Shown: positions 1 to 7,462 of the stretch, one piece after another | Layout of the letters: each line of letters starts with the position of its first letter | How positions within the stretch are numbered: the stretch's first letter is position 1 | Source of the DNA: an uncultured Chlorobiota bacterium | GTDB taxonomy: Bacteria > Bacteroidota > Bacteroidia > Bacteroidales > JAADGE01 | Assembly (NCBI GenBank): GCA_947311125.1 | Contig: CAMZKI010000029.1 | Coordinates: forward strand, 1-15,587 | Reading direction: 5' to 3' | DNA length: 15,587 nucleotides | Program-made: the position numbers and the translations under genes | Notes under the pieces: model-generated | Databases searched by the model: none | Told to the model about the DNA's origin: nothing | The model's input: only the letters and a program-made list of their open reading frames with translations

Positions 1-527
1 ATACAGATGTATATTCGGGTTGGACAGTGAGCGATTTGCGATACGGACAAAAATACTATTGGCGGGCAAAAGGAAGAAATGATACCGATACGTCCGCATG
101 GACTTCGACTTGGAATTTTACGACAAAATTCTATGGTGCAACACCTTATTCTCCGGTAAACGGCTCTGAAAGTATTTCTTTAAATACAACTCTTTGGCTG
201 AACAAAGTAACCGGTTCTGAGAATTATGATTATCAGATAGATACAAGTCTGAATTTTAATTCACCTTTACTTGCTGAATATACACATTCAGATTTATACA
301 GCGGAATGAATATAACTTTAACAAGATACGGGCAAAAATACTATTGGCGTGTAAGAGGAAGAAATGATACGGATACTTCGCGTTGGTCTTCTGCCTGGAC
401 CCTGACAACCGTTTATGAACTTACAGAATCTCCGGTTTTAATATCTCCGACAAACGGAAGTGCGGATATATCATATTCTTCAGTTCTTTTAGACTGGAAT
501 TCAATAACTAATGCCGGTTCATATTAA
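1..527 (+). CDS. Fibronectin-III-like repeat surface protein, upstream part (5' end off the window, ends at a premature TAA)
   Basis: The reading frame is open from base 3, so the true start lies left of the window; the GTG at 27 is only an internal codon. The protein is made of FN3-like beta-sandwich units of about 95 residues. Each unit carries a strongly conserved YYWR segment followed by a W-x-F-T-T strand end, typical of extracellular repeat proteins of Bacteroidota. Units 1 and 2 are close copies (both have YGQKYYWR and GRNDTDTS). The frame stops at TAA 525-527 in the middle of unit 3, after NAGSY. The same frame continues the unit without a gap on the other side, so this is half of one gene. 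The part downstream carries a T9SS sorting domain, so the intact protein would be exported and attached to or released from the cell surface. Its ligand is unknown. Confidence 0.8.
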   Translation, partial: TDVYSGWTVSDLRYGQKYYWRAKGRNDTDTSAWTSTWNFTTKFYGATPYSPVNGSESISLNTTLWLNKVTGSENYDYQIDTSLNFNSPLLAEYTHSDLYSGMNITLTRYGQKYYWRVRGRNDTDTSRWSSAWTLTTVYELTESPVLISPTNGSADISYSSVLLDWNSITNAGSY

Positions 528-980
528 TATGAGATAAGTACGGTTAATGATTTCTCCGTAATTTATAAAAGAGGAACAACTTCTTTGACAGATTATACAA
601 TTAGTGATTTGCAGCCTAATACAGTTTATTATTGGCGAGTAAGGGGTGAGAATACCAACGGATATTCTCCATGGTCAGAAGTTTGGAACTTCACTACGGA
701 AACAGCGGTGTTAACAGCTCCGATATTAGTCAGTCCCGTAAATAACTCAACAAACATTGATTTTAATTCCGTTGATTTTTTATGGAATTCGGTATTTGGT
801 GCAAACAGTTATAATTTTGAAATATCACAAGATAATAATTTCATAACGGGAGTAACAAATTTGTCACTGTCTGATACATCGGTAAATTTAGCCGGATTGA
901 ATGAAGATGTTGTATATTATTGGAGAGTTGCATCAACTGACGGTATTACGACAAGCAATTGGAGCGATATTTGGAATTTT
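41..980 (+). repeat. Tandem FN3-like coding repeats, 285-288 bp period
   Basis: The YYWR codons recur at about 54, 339, 627 and 915, giving spacings of 285, 288 and 288 bases (95, 96 and 96 codons). Units 1 and 2 are alike at DNA level as well: the stretches starting at 41 and 326 share most bases over about 60 positions, from ATACGG through the GAAGAAATGATAC segment. Units 3 and 4 are recognisable only as protein. This points to recent duplication of the first two units and older divergence of the others. Confidence 0.75.
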
Positions 981-1250
981 ATGACAAAAACTTTAACCGG
1001 AACAAAAAATACTGAAAGTTCAGATATAAAAATTTACCCGATTCCTGCCGATAATTTTTTGACAATTTCCGGAATAAAAGATAATGCGGAGATAACTGTT
1101 TATGATATTTCAGGAAATAAAATACTAAACAGAAAAATATTTTCCGATGTAAAAAATATAAGAATTTCTGATTTGCGTTCAGGCTTTTATATTCTGAAGA
1201 TAATTTACAAAGATTCCGTTTTTATCAAAAATTTTACAATAAAGCATTAA
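528..1250 (+). CDS. Fibronectin-III-like repeat surface protein, downstream part with T9SS type A sorting domain
   Basis: This continues the frame of the preceding piece straight after the TAA at 525-527: YEIS follows, matching YQID and FEIS at the same place in neighbouring units. It has no convincing start codon of its own (the first candidate is TTG at 585), so it probably is not translated alone unless the stop is an error or is read through. It completes FN3-like unit 3, holds unit 4 (YYWR again near base 915) and ends in a domain of about 75 residues beginning IYPIPADNF, with YDISGN and GFYILKI motifs. That is the Por secretion tail (T9SS type A) recognised by the type IX secretion machinery in the outer membrane. 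The stop at 1248-1250 is followed by a hairpin terminator. Confidence 0.82.
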   Translation, partial: YEISTVNDFSVIYKRGTTSLTDYTISDLQPNTVYYWRVRGENTNGYSPWSEVWNFTTETAVLTAPILVSPVNNSTNIDFNSVDFLWNSVFGANSYNFEISQDNNFITGVTNLSLSDTSVNLAGLNEDVVYYWRVASTDGITTSNWSDIWNFMTKTLTGTKNTESSDIKIYPIPADNFLTISGIKDNAEITVYDISGNKILNRKIFSDVKNIRISDLRSGFYILKIIYKDSVFIKNFTIKH

Positions 1251-1270
1251 CAACCGATAAGATATGAGAT

Positions 1271-1301
1271 AAGGCCTTGTTTCTTTCCGGAACGAGGTCT
1301 T
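1271..1301 (+). terminator. Rho-independent-type terminator after the FN3 repeat gene
   Basis: The arms 1271-1281 (AAGGCCTTGTT) and 1291-1301 (AACGAGGTCTT) pair over 11 positions with a 9-base loop, including two G-U wobbles when read as plus-strand RNA. An AT-rich tail with T tracts (ATTATTATATTTT) follows. On the minus strand the two wobbles become A-C mismatches and no T tract follows, so the hairpin serves the plus-strand gene better. It lies between two convergent genes. Confidence 0.65.
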
Positions 1302-1305
1302 ATTA

Positions 1306-2880
1306 TTATATTTTAACCAACAATTTATTCTCGGCAATATTTGCTCCCGTAATTTTCAGTATGTAAATTCCTTTATTAAGTTCTGAAATATTTATTTGTG
1401 CAGTTTTTCTGATTTTTTTGTTTAAAACACATTTTCCGGACATATCATAAATTTTACATAAAATATCTTTATCTGAATCTATATGTAAAATATCTTTTGC
1501 AGGATTAGGGAATATGTTAAGGTTTAAATTTTCATTTCTGATACCTATATTTTCATTGTAGTTTGCATATACCTTAAGGCAAAAATTTCCCGTTCCGCTA
1601 AAGCTTGAAGGATCTGCATAATCATATAAATCAAACCATTGACCGGATACGGAATAATAACTTTCACCCGCCGATGCCGAAGACTCTATAAGATTTTTAG
1701 ATTTCTTACCCCCGTAAATAATTGAAATATAAGAGGTCCTGTCATATGCATATTTTTTATCGGACAGATACAGCATCACATAAAAATTTTCACCGTTATT
1801 AACAGGAATATCTCCGGGAATATTAATTGTATGAAAACCTTTGTGTAAAATTGTTCCGGAAGCAGAAGTTTTAAGGTGTGTAAGGTTTGTTCCGTCAAAA
1901 CTGCCGTAAATTTTTACTATAAAATCAATATTTTCACTTTCAGTAAAAAAACTGACAGACTTAATTCTTATATTTTCTTTTGATCTGAAAGCATTAAAGA
2001 CAGAGTCTCCGGATATCATAACATCCCGCCTGCCGTGATAGTCAAGAGAATAAATAATATCATAAGCTAAAGTATCTGCCCCGAAATAAAAATGTGCTCC
2101 GGTATCATAGGTTTTGCAGGCATACTTATCATAGTAAGAAATCCAGAAATAACCGCTTTCACCCCATAAATCTCCCCAGCAATTTTTAACTAACCAAGCT
2201 CCGTCAGCCGGTGCCGCAGGAACGGCTCTGTTATCATCCCAGCCTATAACGGTTACGGCATGGTTAGGAGTAAGGCTGCTTGATGTCGGCTGATAGTGGT
2301 TAAAGGCAGTATCAATAAAAGTAGCGTCGTAGCAAATAGCTGTTGCTGCTGCCCCTTTTTGCATAATCTTAATTTTCAGAGTATCAATTCCCGCAAGTGA
2401 GTTATCTATGGTATAATTCTCTATTTCAGATACATATATATAATGATAGTTTGGATTATATCTTTCGGGAGGAGTATCGTATGATTGTCCGTCAACATCT
2501 CTTACAAAACCTTCACCTCTTGCTGAATATGCCGTTGCCATTGAAAATGTCCCTCCGGCATGAACATCAAATCCCGTGGTATTTAATCCTCCGGTATCAT
2601 CGTTATTGTTTTTATTAAACCCGTTCCACCAATCAATATGGTATTCGGCTAAATTCGGCTCTCCTGCTTCACCGGCGACTTGCCAATTTCCGTTTATGAG
2701 CAGGTTGCTTTCAACAGAAGCACAAACTGCATGTGTCCAGCTGTTCCCGCCTTGCTGGTTTTTAACGGAGGTAACATAGTTTTTACCGTTTACGTTTCTT
2801 AAATCGAAAGAAGAGGGTATTTGAGCTTCAATTATTTTTGAAACTGATAAAAAAATAAAAATAATCGCTGTTTTACTCAT
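1306..2880 (-). CDS. Secreted papain-family (C1) protein with Cys-to-Ser active site, lectin-like region and T9SS tail
   Basis: I chose the ATG at 2880 (524 residues) over the in-frame TTG at 2886. The ATG gives a clean signal peptide, basic then hydrophobic, ending near EAQ at residue 20. Residues 23-265 are a C1 papain-like domain: FDLRNVNGKNYVTSVKNQ at the start, NHAVTVIGWDD with the catalytic His (His207), and VKNCWGDLWGESGYFWISYYD with the catalytic Asn (Asn233). Where this subfamily has GGTCWTH (recalled), the protein reads GGNSWTH, so the nucleophile position holds Ser47 (AGC, 2740-2742). Residues 270-440 form a beta-rich region like the lectin-like domain often found after C1 domains. 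Residues from about 453 (NIFPNPAKD, YDMSGK, GIYILKI) are a T9SS type A sorting tail. It is therefore an exported surface or secreted protein. It may be a pseudo-protease, perhaps a binding protein, or a serine-type variant as in silicatein or SERA5. The gene is monocistronic and converges on the FN3 gene. Confidence 0.88.
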   Translation of the reverse strand: MSKTAIIFIFLSVSKIIEAQIPSSFDLRNVNGKNYVTSVKNQQGGNSWTHAVCASVESNLLINGNWQVAGEAGEPNLAEYHIDWWNGFNKNNNDDTGGLNTTGFDVHAGGTFSMATAYSARGEGFVRDVDGQSYDTPPERYNPNYHYIYVSEIENYTIDNSLAGIDTLKIKIMQKGAAATAICYDATFIDTAFNHYQPTSSSLTPNHAVTVIGWDDNRAVPAAPADGAWLVKNCWGDLWGESGYFWISYYDKYACKTYDTGAHFYFGADTLAYDIIYSLDYHGRRDVMISGDSVFNAFRSKENIRIKSVSFFTESENIDFIVKIYGSFDGTNLTHLKTSASGTILHKGFHTINIPGDIPVNNGENFYVMLYLSDKKYAYDRTSYISIIYGGKKSKNLIESSASAGESYYSVSGQWFDLYDYADPSSFSGTGNFCLKVYANYNENIGIRNENLNLNIFPNPAKDILHIDSDKDILCKIYDMSGKCVLNKKIRKTAQINISELNKGIYILKITGANIAENKLLVKI

Positions 2881-2985
2881 TGCCAATAGTTTCTGAAAGT
2901 TTATCTGTTTTTTATTTTGCAGTAACAGTTTTTAAGACTTTAAAATAATGCTTCCGTTAGTTAATGAACAAATACTCAAAAGCGG

Positions 2986-2993
2986 CAAATATA
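2986..2993 (-). promoter_or_regulatory. Candidate Bacteroidota -7 promoter element for the C1-family gene
   Basis: Read on the minus strand the bases are TATATTTG, a full match to the Bacteroidota TAnnTTTG element, about 105 bases upstream of the ATG at 2880. I see no good -33 TTTG at the expected distance, so the call is weak. The rest of 2887-3015 is AT-rich and shows nothing else. Confidence 0.35.
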
Positions 2994-3015
2994 ATTAAAA
3001 TCTTTTGAAGGAATA

Positions 3016-6000
3016 TCAGTTTTCATTTTTCATAGCATCGTAAATAAGCTGATGAATTTTTTGACGTATTTTTAATTTGTTTATTCTCCAATTTTTTGCT
3101 GACGGATTTACTCTGTTTGACAGAAAGACAAAAATAATTTCATTTACAGGATCAACCCATATGCAGGTTCCCGTAAATCCTGTATGTCCGAAAGTTTCGG
3201 GAGGGGCATCTTTTGCCGCTATAGTTTTTTGGTGTTTTTTATCAAAGCCCAAGCCTCTGTGGCTGTCTTTTTGAAAGCCCGTAAACTTATTTACGACATT
3301 TTTAGATATATAGCTAATACCTCCGTATTTTCCGCCGTTAAGCCACATTTGACCCAAAATTGCCAAATCATAAGCATCGGAAAATAAGCCTGCATTTCCG
3401 GATATTCCGCCGAGTATTGCAGCGGAAGGGTCGTGAACATAGCCTCTAAGGAGCTGCTCTCTCCAATATTTATCTTCCTCAGTAGGAATGATTCTGTTTT
3501 TCGGAAAATATCGCAAAGGTTTATAACACATTGTTTTTAATCCCATAGGCAGATAAAAGGTATTTCGCATATAGCTGTTCATACTTCTTTTGTTAAGTGT
3601 ATCAATAGCTGATTGAAGTAATATCATATTTATATCACTATATTGATAAATTTTTCTTGAATAAACTTTAAGTCGTTTTGTTTCTCGCCAAAGTGTATCG
3701 AACCAATTGTTTCTGAAATAGAAATTTTCGGCAATTTTAGTTTCTGCTGTATCTTTTATATATCTGTGTGAGAAATATGTATCATAAATTTTTTGCAGTT
3801 CTTTTTTCGGATTAAATTCTGTATCTTCATTTTGCAGCGTTGTATCTTCTTTAATATCATCGTAAAACTTTTGCTTTATAATTTCAAGAGAGTCATAAAA
3901 GTTTTTTTTGAATATGACATAAGGCAAAATAGGCAGAGTAGGGGTTATGCCGGATTTATGCAGGAGCAGGTCTCTTATTTCTGCCTGAAAAATATTATTT
4001 TTCGGAGTTATCGTAACTATAAGTGTGTCAAATGCGATAAGCGTTGTATCATTGATATGAAGAGTGTCCTGAAATTTAAGTAATTTTTTAATATCTTTGA
4101 TTTCAGTAATTTTTAGTGTATCTGTATTTATTACTGTATCCGGCTTTATATTTGAATAATCTATTTTTGTATCTCTAAAAAATCTTCCGAGTTTGTCGGT
4201 AAGTTTTATGTGTCCTAAGTCATATAATTTCATTGCTGCCGTTGTAGTTGCCGCAATTTTTGTTACGGAAGCCAAATCATAAAGGTCTGTTGTTTTTACT
4301 TTTCTTATTTTAGAGTATGTATGATACCCGAAAGCCTTGTTATAAACATTGTATCCGTTTTTAAAAATAATTATCTGACAGCCGGGGAAAGCTCCTTTGC
4401 GAATACCGTCATTTGCAACGGAGTCAATTTTATGCAAAATATTTGAATTCAGACCGACTTCTTCGGGTAGGCATTCAGAAACCCTTATTTTTTCAATGGT
4501 AAGGGATGCATCGGATAAAAAATATTCTTTTTCGTGACAAGGTAGTTTCCCGTTTACGGTAATCCCGCCGAAAACAGCATCGGCAGCAAAGTGCTGAGAA
4601 CTTTCAGAGTTGTCGTAAGCTTGAATTATGCCTGAAAATTTTTGTATAGACCGTAAGTTATCCGTGTTGCCGAAATTTACGGCAATGTTAGTTTTTGCTT
4701 TGTTGTTCTCAAAAAGTAAGTTTACAAGATTTGTATCAGCCTTTATATCAGCAAAAGCAGTTATTATGTTACCTGTTTTATTTATCGTCTTTAATTTTTC
4801 GATACTGTTATTATTTTTTGTATTAATAAAGTACGATTTAATTGAAGCATATGATTTCAATACTTTCTTGAATGCAGGTAAATCTGTATTTCCTATGACA
4901 AGCAATTTAAAATTCTGATTTCTCAGGTTCTTAAAGGGTATTATATTATTTTCGTTTTTAACAACAGTTACGGATTTTTTAAAAACAGTGCGTCTTGATA
5001 TTTTTATATTCGGCGATTCTAATAAACCTTTAAATTTTTCTTTTTCAAATTGTTTTTTTATGTTAAGACCGGAAAATGTCTTTGCAAGTAATATCTTTCT
5101 GATTTTTGCGTCAATAATATTTGCACTAACCTCATTACTGATTAATTGCGTAAGTATACGTTTTAATTGTTCCGGATTTTCCGAAATAAATATATCTGCT
5201 CCTGCATTTAATAGCTTTTCTAAACTGTCCGGATTTTCGTCTTTTTTATTAATTCGCTTTATAATCAGACCTTTAAAATTGAATTTGCTTTTAATTTCAT
5301 AAATCAGCTCTGAAGAAACTTTTTCATCAAGAATAACTACACTTAATCCGGTTACAATAAACTTTTTAAATTCGGATAATTTTAAGCTGTCTTTAAAATT
5401 ATAATTTGAAAAGTCTGCAAACCATAGCTTATTTCCTGAAATAAAAATATTATTTAACAAAATCTCGTTTTTGAAACTTTTGCAATTTTTTGTATTATTT
5501 TCAATTACAGGTATTGTATTCAGTAAGTTATATATTTCTAAAACGGATTTGACGTATTTTACTTTTACAGAATCACTATTGATAAAATCTAAAATGTCGA
5601 TATTCGGAAATTTTTCCGTGTCTTTAAAGTTAATGAAACTTGCATCAGTTTTCAATAATACGAAAGGATTGATATTTGAAAATTTTTGTATGTTTTTCTC
5701 GTATCTTACAAATTGTGTTAATGAATCTGTATTAAAAACAACTCCGCCGGGTAAAATTTTGTATAAAAGCTCGGTAAGGGAGTCTGTTATGAAATTGTCT
5801 GTATTGCCTAAATCAACAACTATCATTTGTCCTGCTTTATCTCCCGGTGTAAGATACTTTAATGTTGTATCGGCAAAAGCAGGGTCTACGTCAAAAACCT
5901 TAAATTCAGTTTCTTGTGTATTTTTTTCGGGAATATTTTTATAAATCAGAAGAGTTGCAGAAAAAATAAGGAAGAATACTAAAATAACGAATTTATTATA

Positions 6001-6030
6001 CTTTCTTAAATTACTGATATTTATTTTCAT
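3016..6030 (-). CDS. Membrane-anchored GH3-like/beta-lactamase-family fusion protein (degenerate GH3 half)
   Basis: The protein has 1004 residues, about the size of the GH3 plus class-C beta-lactamase fusions known in Bacteroidota, which act in the periplasm on peptidoglycan fragments. Residues 13-31 are one hydrophobic segment (uncleaved anchor or signal). Residues 53-322 follow the NagZ-like GH3 fold at both ends (LTPGDKAGQMIVVD, LPGGVVF; then FKGLI, LLNAGADIFIS, AKIRKILLAKTFSGL). The NFAPVxD, RSFGE and KHFPGHGxT motifs are absent, and the FKGLI(F)TDA nucleophile site reads FKGLIIKRI. Residues 345-500 resemble the GH3 C-terminal domain (VNGKLPC). From about 520 there is a serine beta-lactamase/esterase-like domain with SVTK (Ser588, Lys591), YSD (797-799) and HTG (949-951), so this half looks active. 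A linker of about 50 extra residues rich in Asp-Thr lies at 625-678. It is the last gene of the minus-strand run, 90 bases after the threonine-synthase-like gene. Role inferred: cell-wall amidase, esterase or peptidase activity. Confidence 0.85.
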   Translation of the reverse strand: MKINISNLRKYNKFVILVFFLIFSATLLIYKNIPEKNTQETEFKVFDVDPAFADTTLKYLTPGDKAGQMIVVDLGNTDNFITDSLTELLYKILPGGVVFNTDSLTQFVRYEKNIQKFSNINPFVLLKTDASFINFKDTEKFPNIDILDFINSDSVKVKYVKSVLEIYNLLNTIPVIENNTKNCKSFKNEILLNNIFISGNKLWFADFSNYNFKDSLKLSEFKKFIVTGLSVVILDEKVSSELIYEIKSKFNFKGLIIKRINKKDENPDSLEKLLNAGADIFISENPEQLKRILTQLISNEVSANIIDAKIRKILLAKTFSGLNIKKQFEKEKFKGLLESPNIKISRRTVFKKSVTVVKNENNIIPFKNLRNQNFKLLVIGNTDLPAFKKVLKSYASIKSYFINTKNNNSIEKLKTINKTGNIITAFADIKADTNLVNLLFENNKAKTNIAVNFGNTDNLRSIQKFSGIIQAYDNSESSQHFAADAVFGGITVNGKLPCHEKEYFLSDASLTIEKIRVSECLPEEVGLNSNILHKIDSVANDGIRKGAFPGCQIIIFKNGYNVYNKAFGYHTYSKIRKVKTTDLYDLASVTKIAATTTAAMKLYDLGHIKLTDKLGRFFRDTKIDYSNIKPDTVINTDTLKITEIKDIKKLLKFQDTLHINDTTLIAFDTLIVTITPKNNIFQAEIRDLLLHKSGITPTLPILPYVIFKKNFYDSLEIIKQKFYDDIKEDTTLQNEDTEFNPKKELQKIYDTYFSHRYIKDTAETKIAENFYFRNNWFDTLWRETKRLKVYSRKIYQYSDINMILLQSAIDTLNKRSMNSYMRNTFYLPMGLKTMCYKPLRYFPKNRIIPTEEDKYWREQLLRGYVHDPSAAILGGISGNAGLFSDAYDLAILGQMWLNGGKYGGISYISKNVVNKFTGFQKDSHRGLGFDKKHQKTIAAKDAPPETFGHTGFTGTCIWVDPVNEIIFVFLSNRVNPSAKNWRINKLKIRQKIHQLIYDAMKNEN

Positions 6031-6082
6031 TTCCGACTGTTCTGTTTTGTTTTTAAAAATAAAAATTTCTTTACAGTCGGAA
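6031..6082 (-). promoter_or_regulatory. 10-bp perfect inverted repeat abutting the start codon of the GH3/beta-lactamase gene
   Basis: TTCCGACTGT (6031-6040) and ACAGTCGGAA (6073-6082) are perfect inverted copies separated by 32 AT-rich bases. On the minus strand the second arm ends directly before the ATG at 6030, so any RNA hairpin would hold the bases just upstream of the start codon. No T tract follows, so it is not a standard terminator. It could be a translational control hairpin, a protein-binding operator or a processing site. Confidence 0.45.
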
Positions 6083-6120
6083 TAAATTATGGGATATAAG
6101 TCTGCATTTGTTTGATAAAA

Positions 6121-7386
6121 CTATAACTTTTGCGAATTAAGGAAATTTTCTAAACTGTTAATATCAGGTTTAACGGCATCCGGAATTTCAATAACAGGCT
6201 GAACAGATTTTAAATCTTTCAGTCCGCTGCCCGTTAAAAGAACGACGTTGTTTGATTTCTTTTCTGTTTTACCGTTATTCATATAATTGAGAAGACCGGC
6301 AAATGCTGTTGCTGCTGCAGGTTCGGCAAATATTCCCGTATTTTCGGAAAGTATTTTTGAGGCATTTAAGATTTCATTGTCAGAAACAGTCAGGTATTCG
6401 CCGTTATATTTTTCGATAAATTGTTTTGCCATATAAAAATTTCTCGGAATATCAACTGAAATTGAATCTGCAATTGTATTGCTCGGTTTTATATTGAAAG
6501 CGTTGCCGGTAATGTTTCTTATAAGATTGTTGCTGCCTTCTGCCTGAACGGCTACGACTGTCGGAAGTTCATTTATTATACCTAATTTCAGCATATCTTC
6601 CAAGCCTTTGTAAACACCTGAAATAATAACACCGTCGCCTACCGGAACAAAAATTCTGTCAGGTAAATGTTTTGACCTTCTTATTTGATGATAAATTTCA
6701 AAAGATACTGTTTTTTTTCCTTCAATTGTCAACGGATTAAATGCTGTATTCCTGTTATACCAACCGTATTTTTCCGTTGCTTTTATGCTTAAATCAAAGG
6801 CATCGTCATAAGTTCCTTTAACGGGAATTATGGCGGCTCCGTACATTATAATTTGTGTTAATTTTGCTAAGGGTGCCGATTCCGGAACCATAATAATTGC
6901 TTTTTGATTTTGAGATGCACATATTCCGGCAAGGGATGAGCCTGCATTACCGGTTGATGCCGCAACTATGGTTTTAATTTTCTTTTCTTTTGCAAATCCG
7001 GAAACAACGGCTGACGCCCTGTCTTTAAAAGAAAATGTAGGATTTTGAGAATCGTCTTTTAAAAACAGCCTGAAAGGTAATTTTTTTGAGTTTAGTTTTT
7101 TAATTCTGTATAAAGGTGTATTTCCGACTCTTAATTTAGGTAAACTTTTTAATTTTTCTACAGGCAGCAAGTCTATTTGTTTCTTTTCAAACAGGTGATT
7201 TAAGGTTGTTCCGCCGTTGTGTCTTACCAAAGGTATTCCGTTGTAATCGTAAATTACTTTCAGAACTCCTTTGGGCGGCATATTTGCAGTGTTTTGTAAG
7301 GCACAATCCGGACATAGATACATTATTTCTTTTCCTGAATATTCTTTTCCGCAATCAATACATTTGTAAATAAATTTGTCTGCCAT
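6121..7386 (-). CDS. Threonine-synthase-like PLP enzyme with N-terminal zinc ribbon
   Basis: The protein has 421 residues and belongs to PLP fold type II. Cys9, Cys12, Cys25 and Cys28 (CIDCGKEY and CPDC) form a probable zinc ribbon, a feature of some bacterial and archaeal threonine synthases. RVGNTPLYRI follows at 86-95, then NPTFSFKDRAS, whose Lys121 is the expected Schiff-base lysine. STGNAGSS (144-151) is the PLP-binding Asn region, and LLTGSGLKD near the C terminus binds the cofactor end. The usual reaction of the family converts O-phosphohomoserine to threonine, but no thrA or thrB is nearby. The gene sits third in a run behind ygfK-like and TrpB-like genes, which suggests a catabolic or specialised beta/gamma-replacement or elimination role. 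Cysteate-synthase-like or other threonine-synthase relatives are alternatives. The class is firm; the exact substrate is open. Confidence 0.85.
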   Translation of the reverse strand: MADKFIYKCIDCGKEYSGKEIMYLCPDCALQNTANMPPKGVLKVIYDYNGIPLVRHNGGTTLNHLFEKKQIDLLPVEKLKSLPKLRVGNTPLYRIKKLNSKKLPFRLFLKDDSQNPTFSFKDRASAVVSGFAKEKKIKTIVAASTGNAGSSLAGICASQNQKAIIMVPESAPLAKLTQIIMYGAAIIPVKGTYDDAFDLSIKATEKYGWYNRNTAFNPLTIEGKKTVSFEIYHQIRRSKHLPDRIFVPVGDGVIISGVYKGLEDMLKLGIINELPTVVAVQAEGSNNLIRNITGNAFNIKPSNTIADSISVDIPRNFYMAKQFIEKYNGEYLTVSDNEILNASKILSENTGIFAEPAAATAFAGLLNYMNNGKTEKKSNNVVLLTGSGLKDLKSVQPVIEIPDAVKPDINSLENFLNSQKL

Positions 7387-7412
7387 AGCAAAATTTTAAT
7401 AATGAAAAACAT

Positions 7413-7450
7413 ACAACTGACCAAGTTTTAGAAGCTTCCCGGTCAGTTGT
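7413..7450 (-). promoter_or_regulatory. 10-bp perfect inverted repeat between the two PLP-enzyme genes (possible attenuator)
   Basis: ACAACTGACC (7413-7422) and GGTCAGTTGT (7441-7450) are perfect inverted copies around an 18-base loop, which itself contains the palindrome GAAGCTTC. Read as minus-strand RNA, the stem is followed by AUGUUUUUC, a short U tract, 27 bases before the next start codon at 7386. This could be a weak terminator or attenuator reducing expression of the downstream genes, an RNA-processing site, or an operator. Confidence 0.45.
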
Positions 7451-7462
7451 AATGCTCTAATT

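Noticed and set aside
1271..1301. Bidirectional terminator serving both convergent genes
   Set aside because: On the minus strand two base pairs become A-C mismatches and no T tract follows, so only the plus-strand use is supported.
5471..5944. 157-codon plus-strand open frame inside the GH3/beta-lactamase gene
   Set aside because: It lies fully antisense to a gene with clear domain matches, has a Phe/Leu/Ser-rich composition typical of an antisense shadow, and shows no family motif.
7325..7412. Short upstream frame starting ATG at 7412 (minus) and overlapping the start of the threonine-synthase-like gene
   Set aside because: It is under 35 codons, has no ribosome-binding signal and no recognisable product; the ATG follows the hairpin only by chance as far as can be seen.
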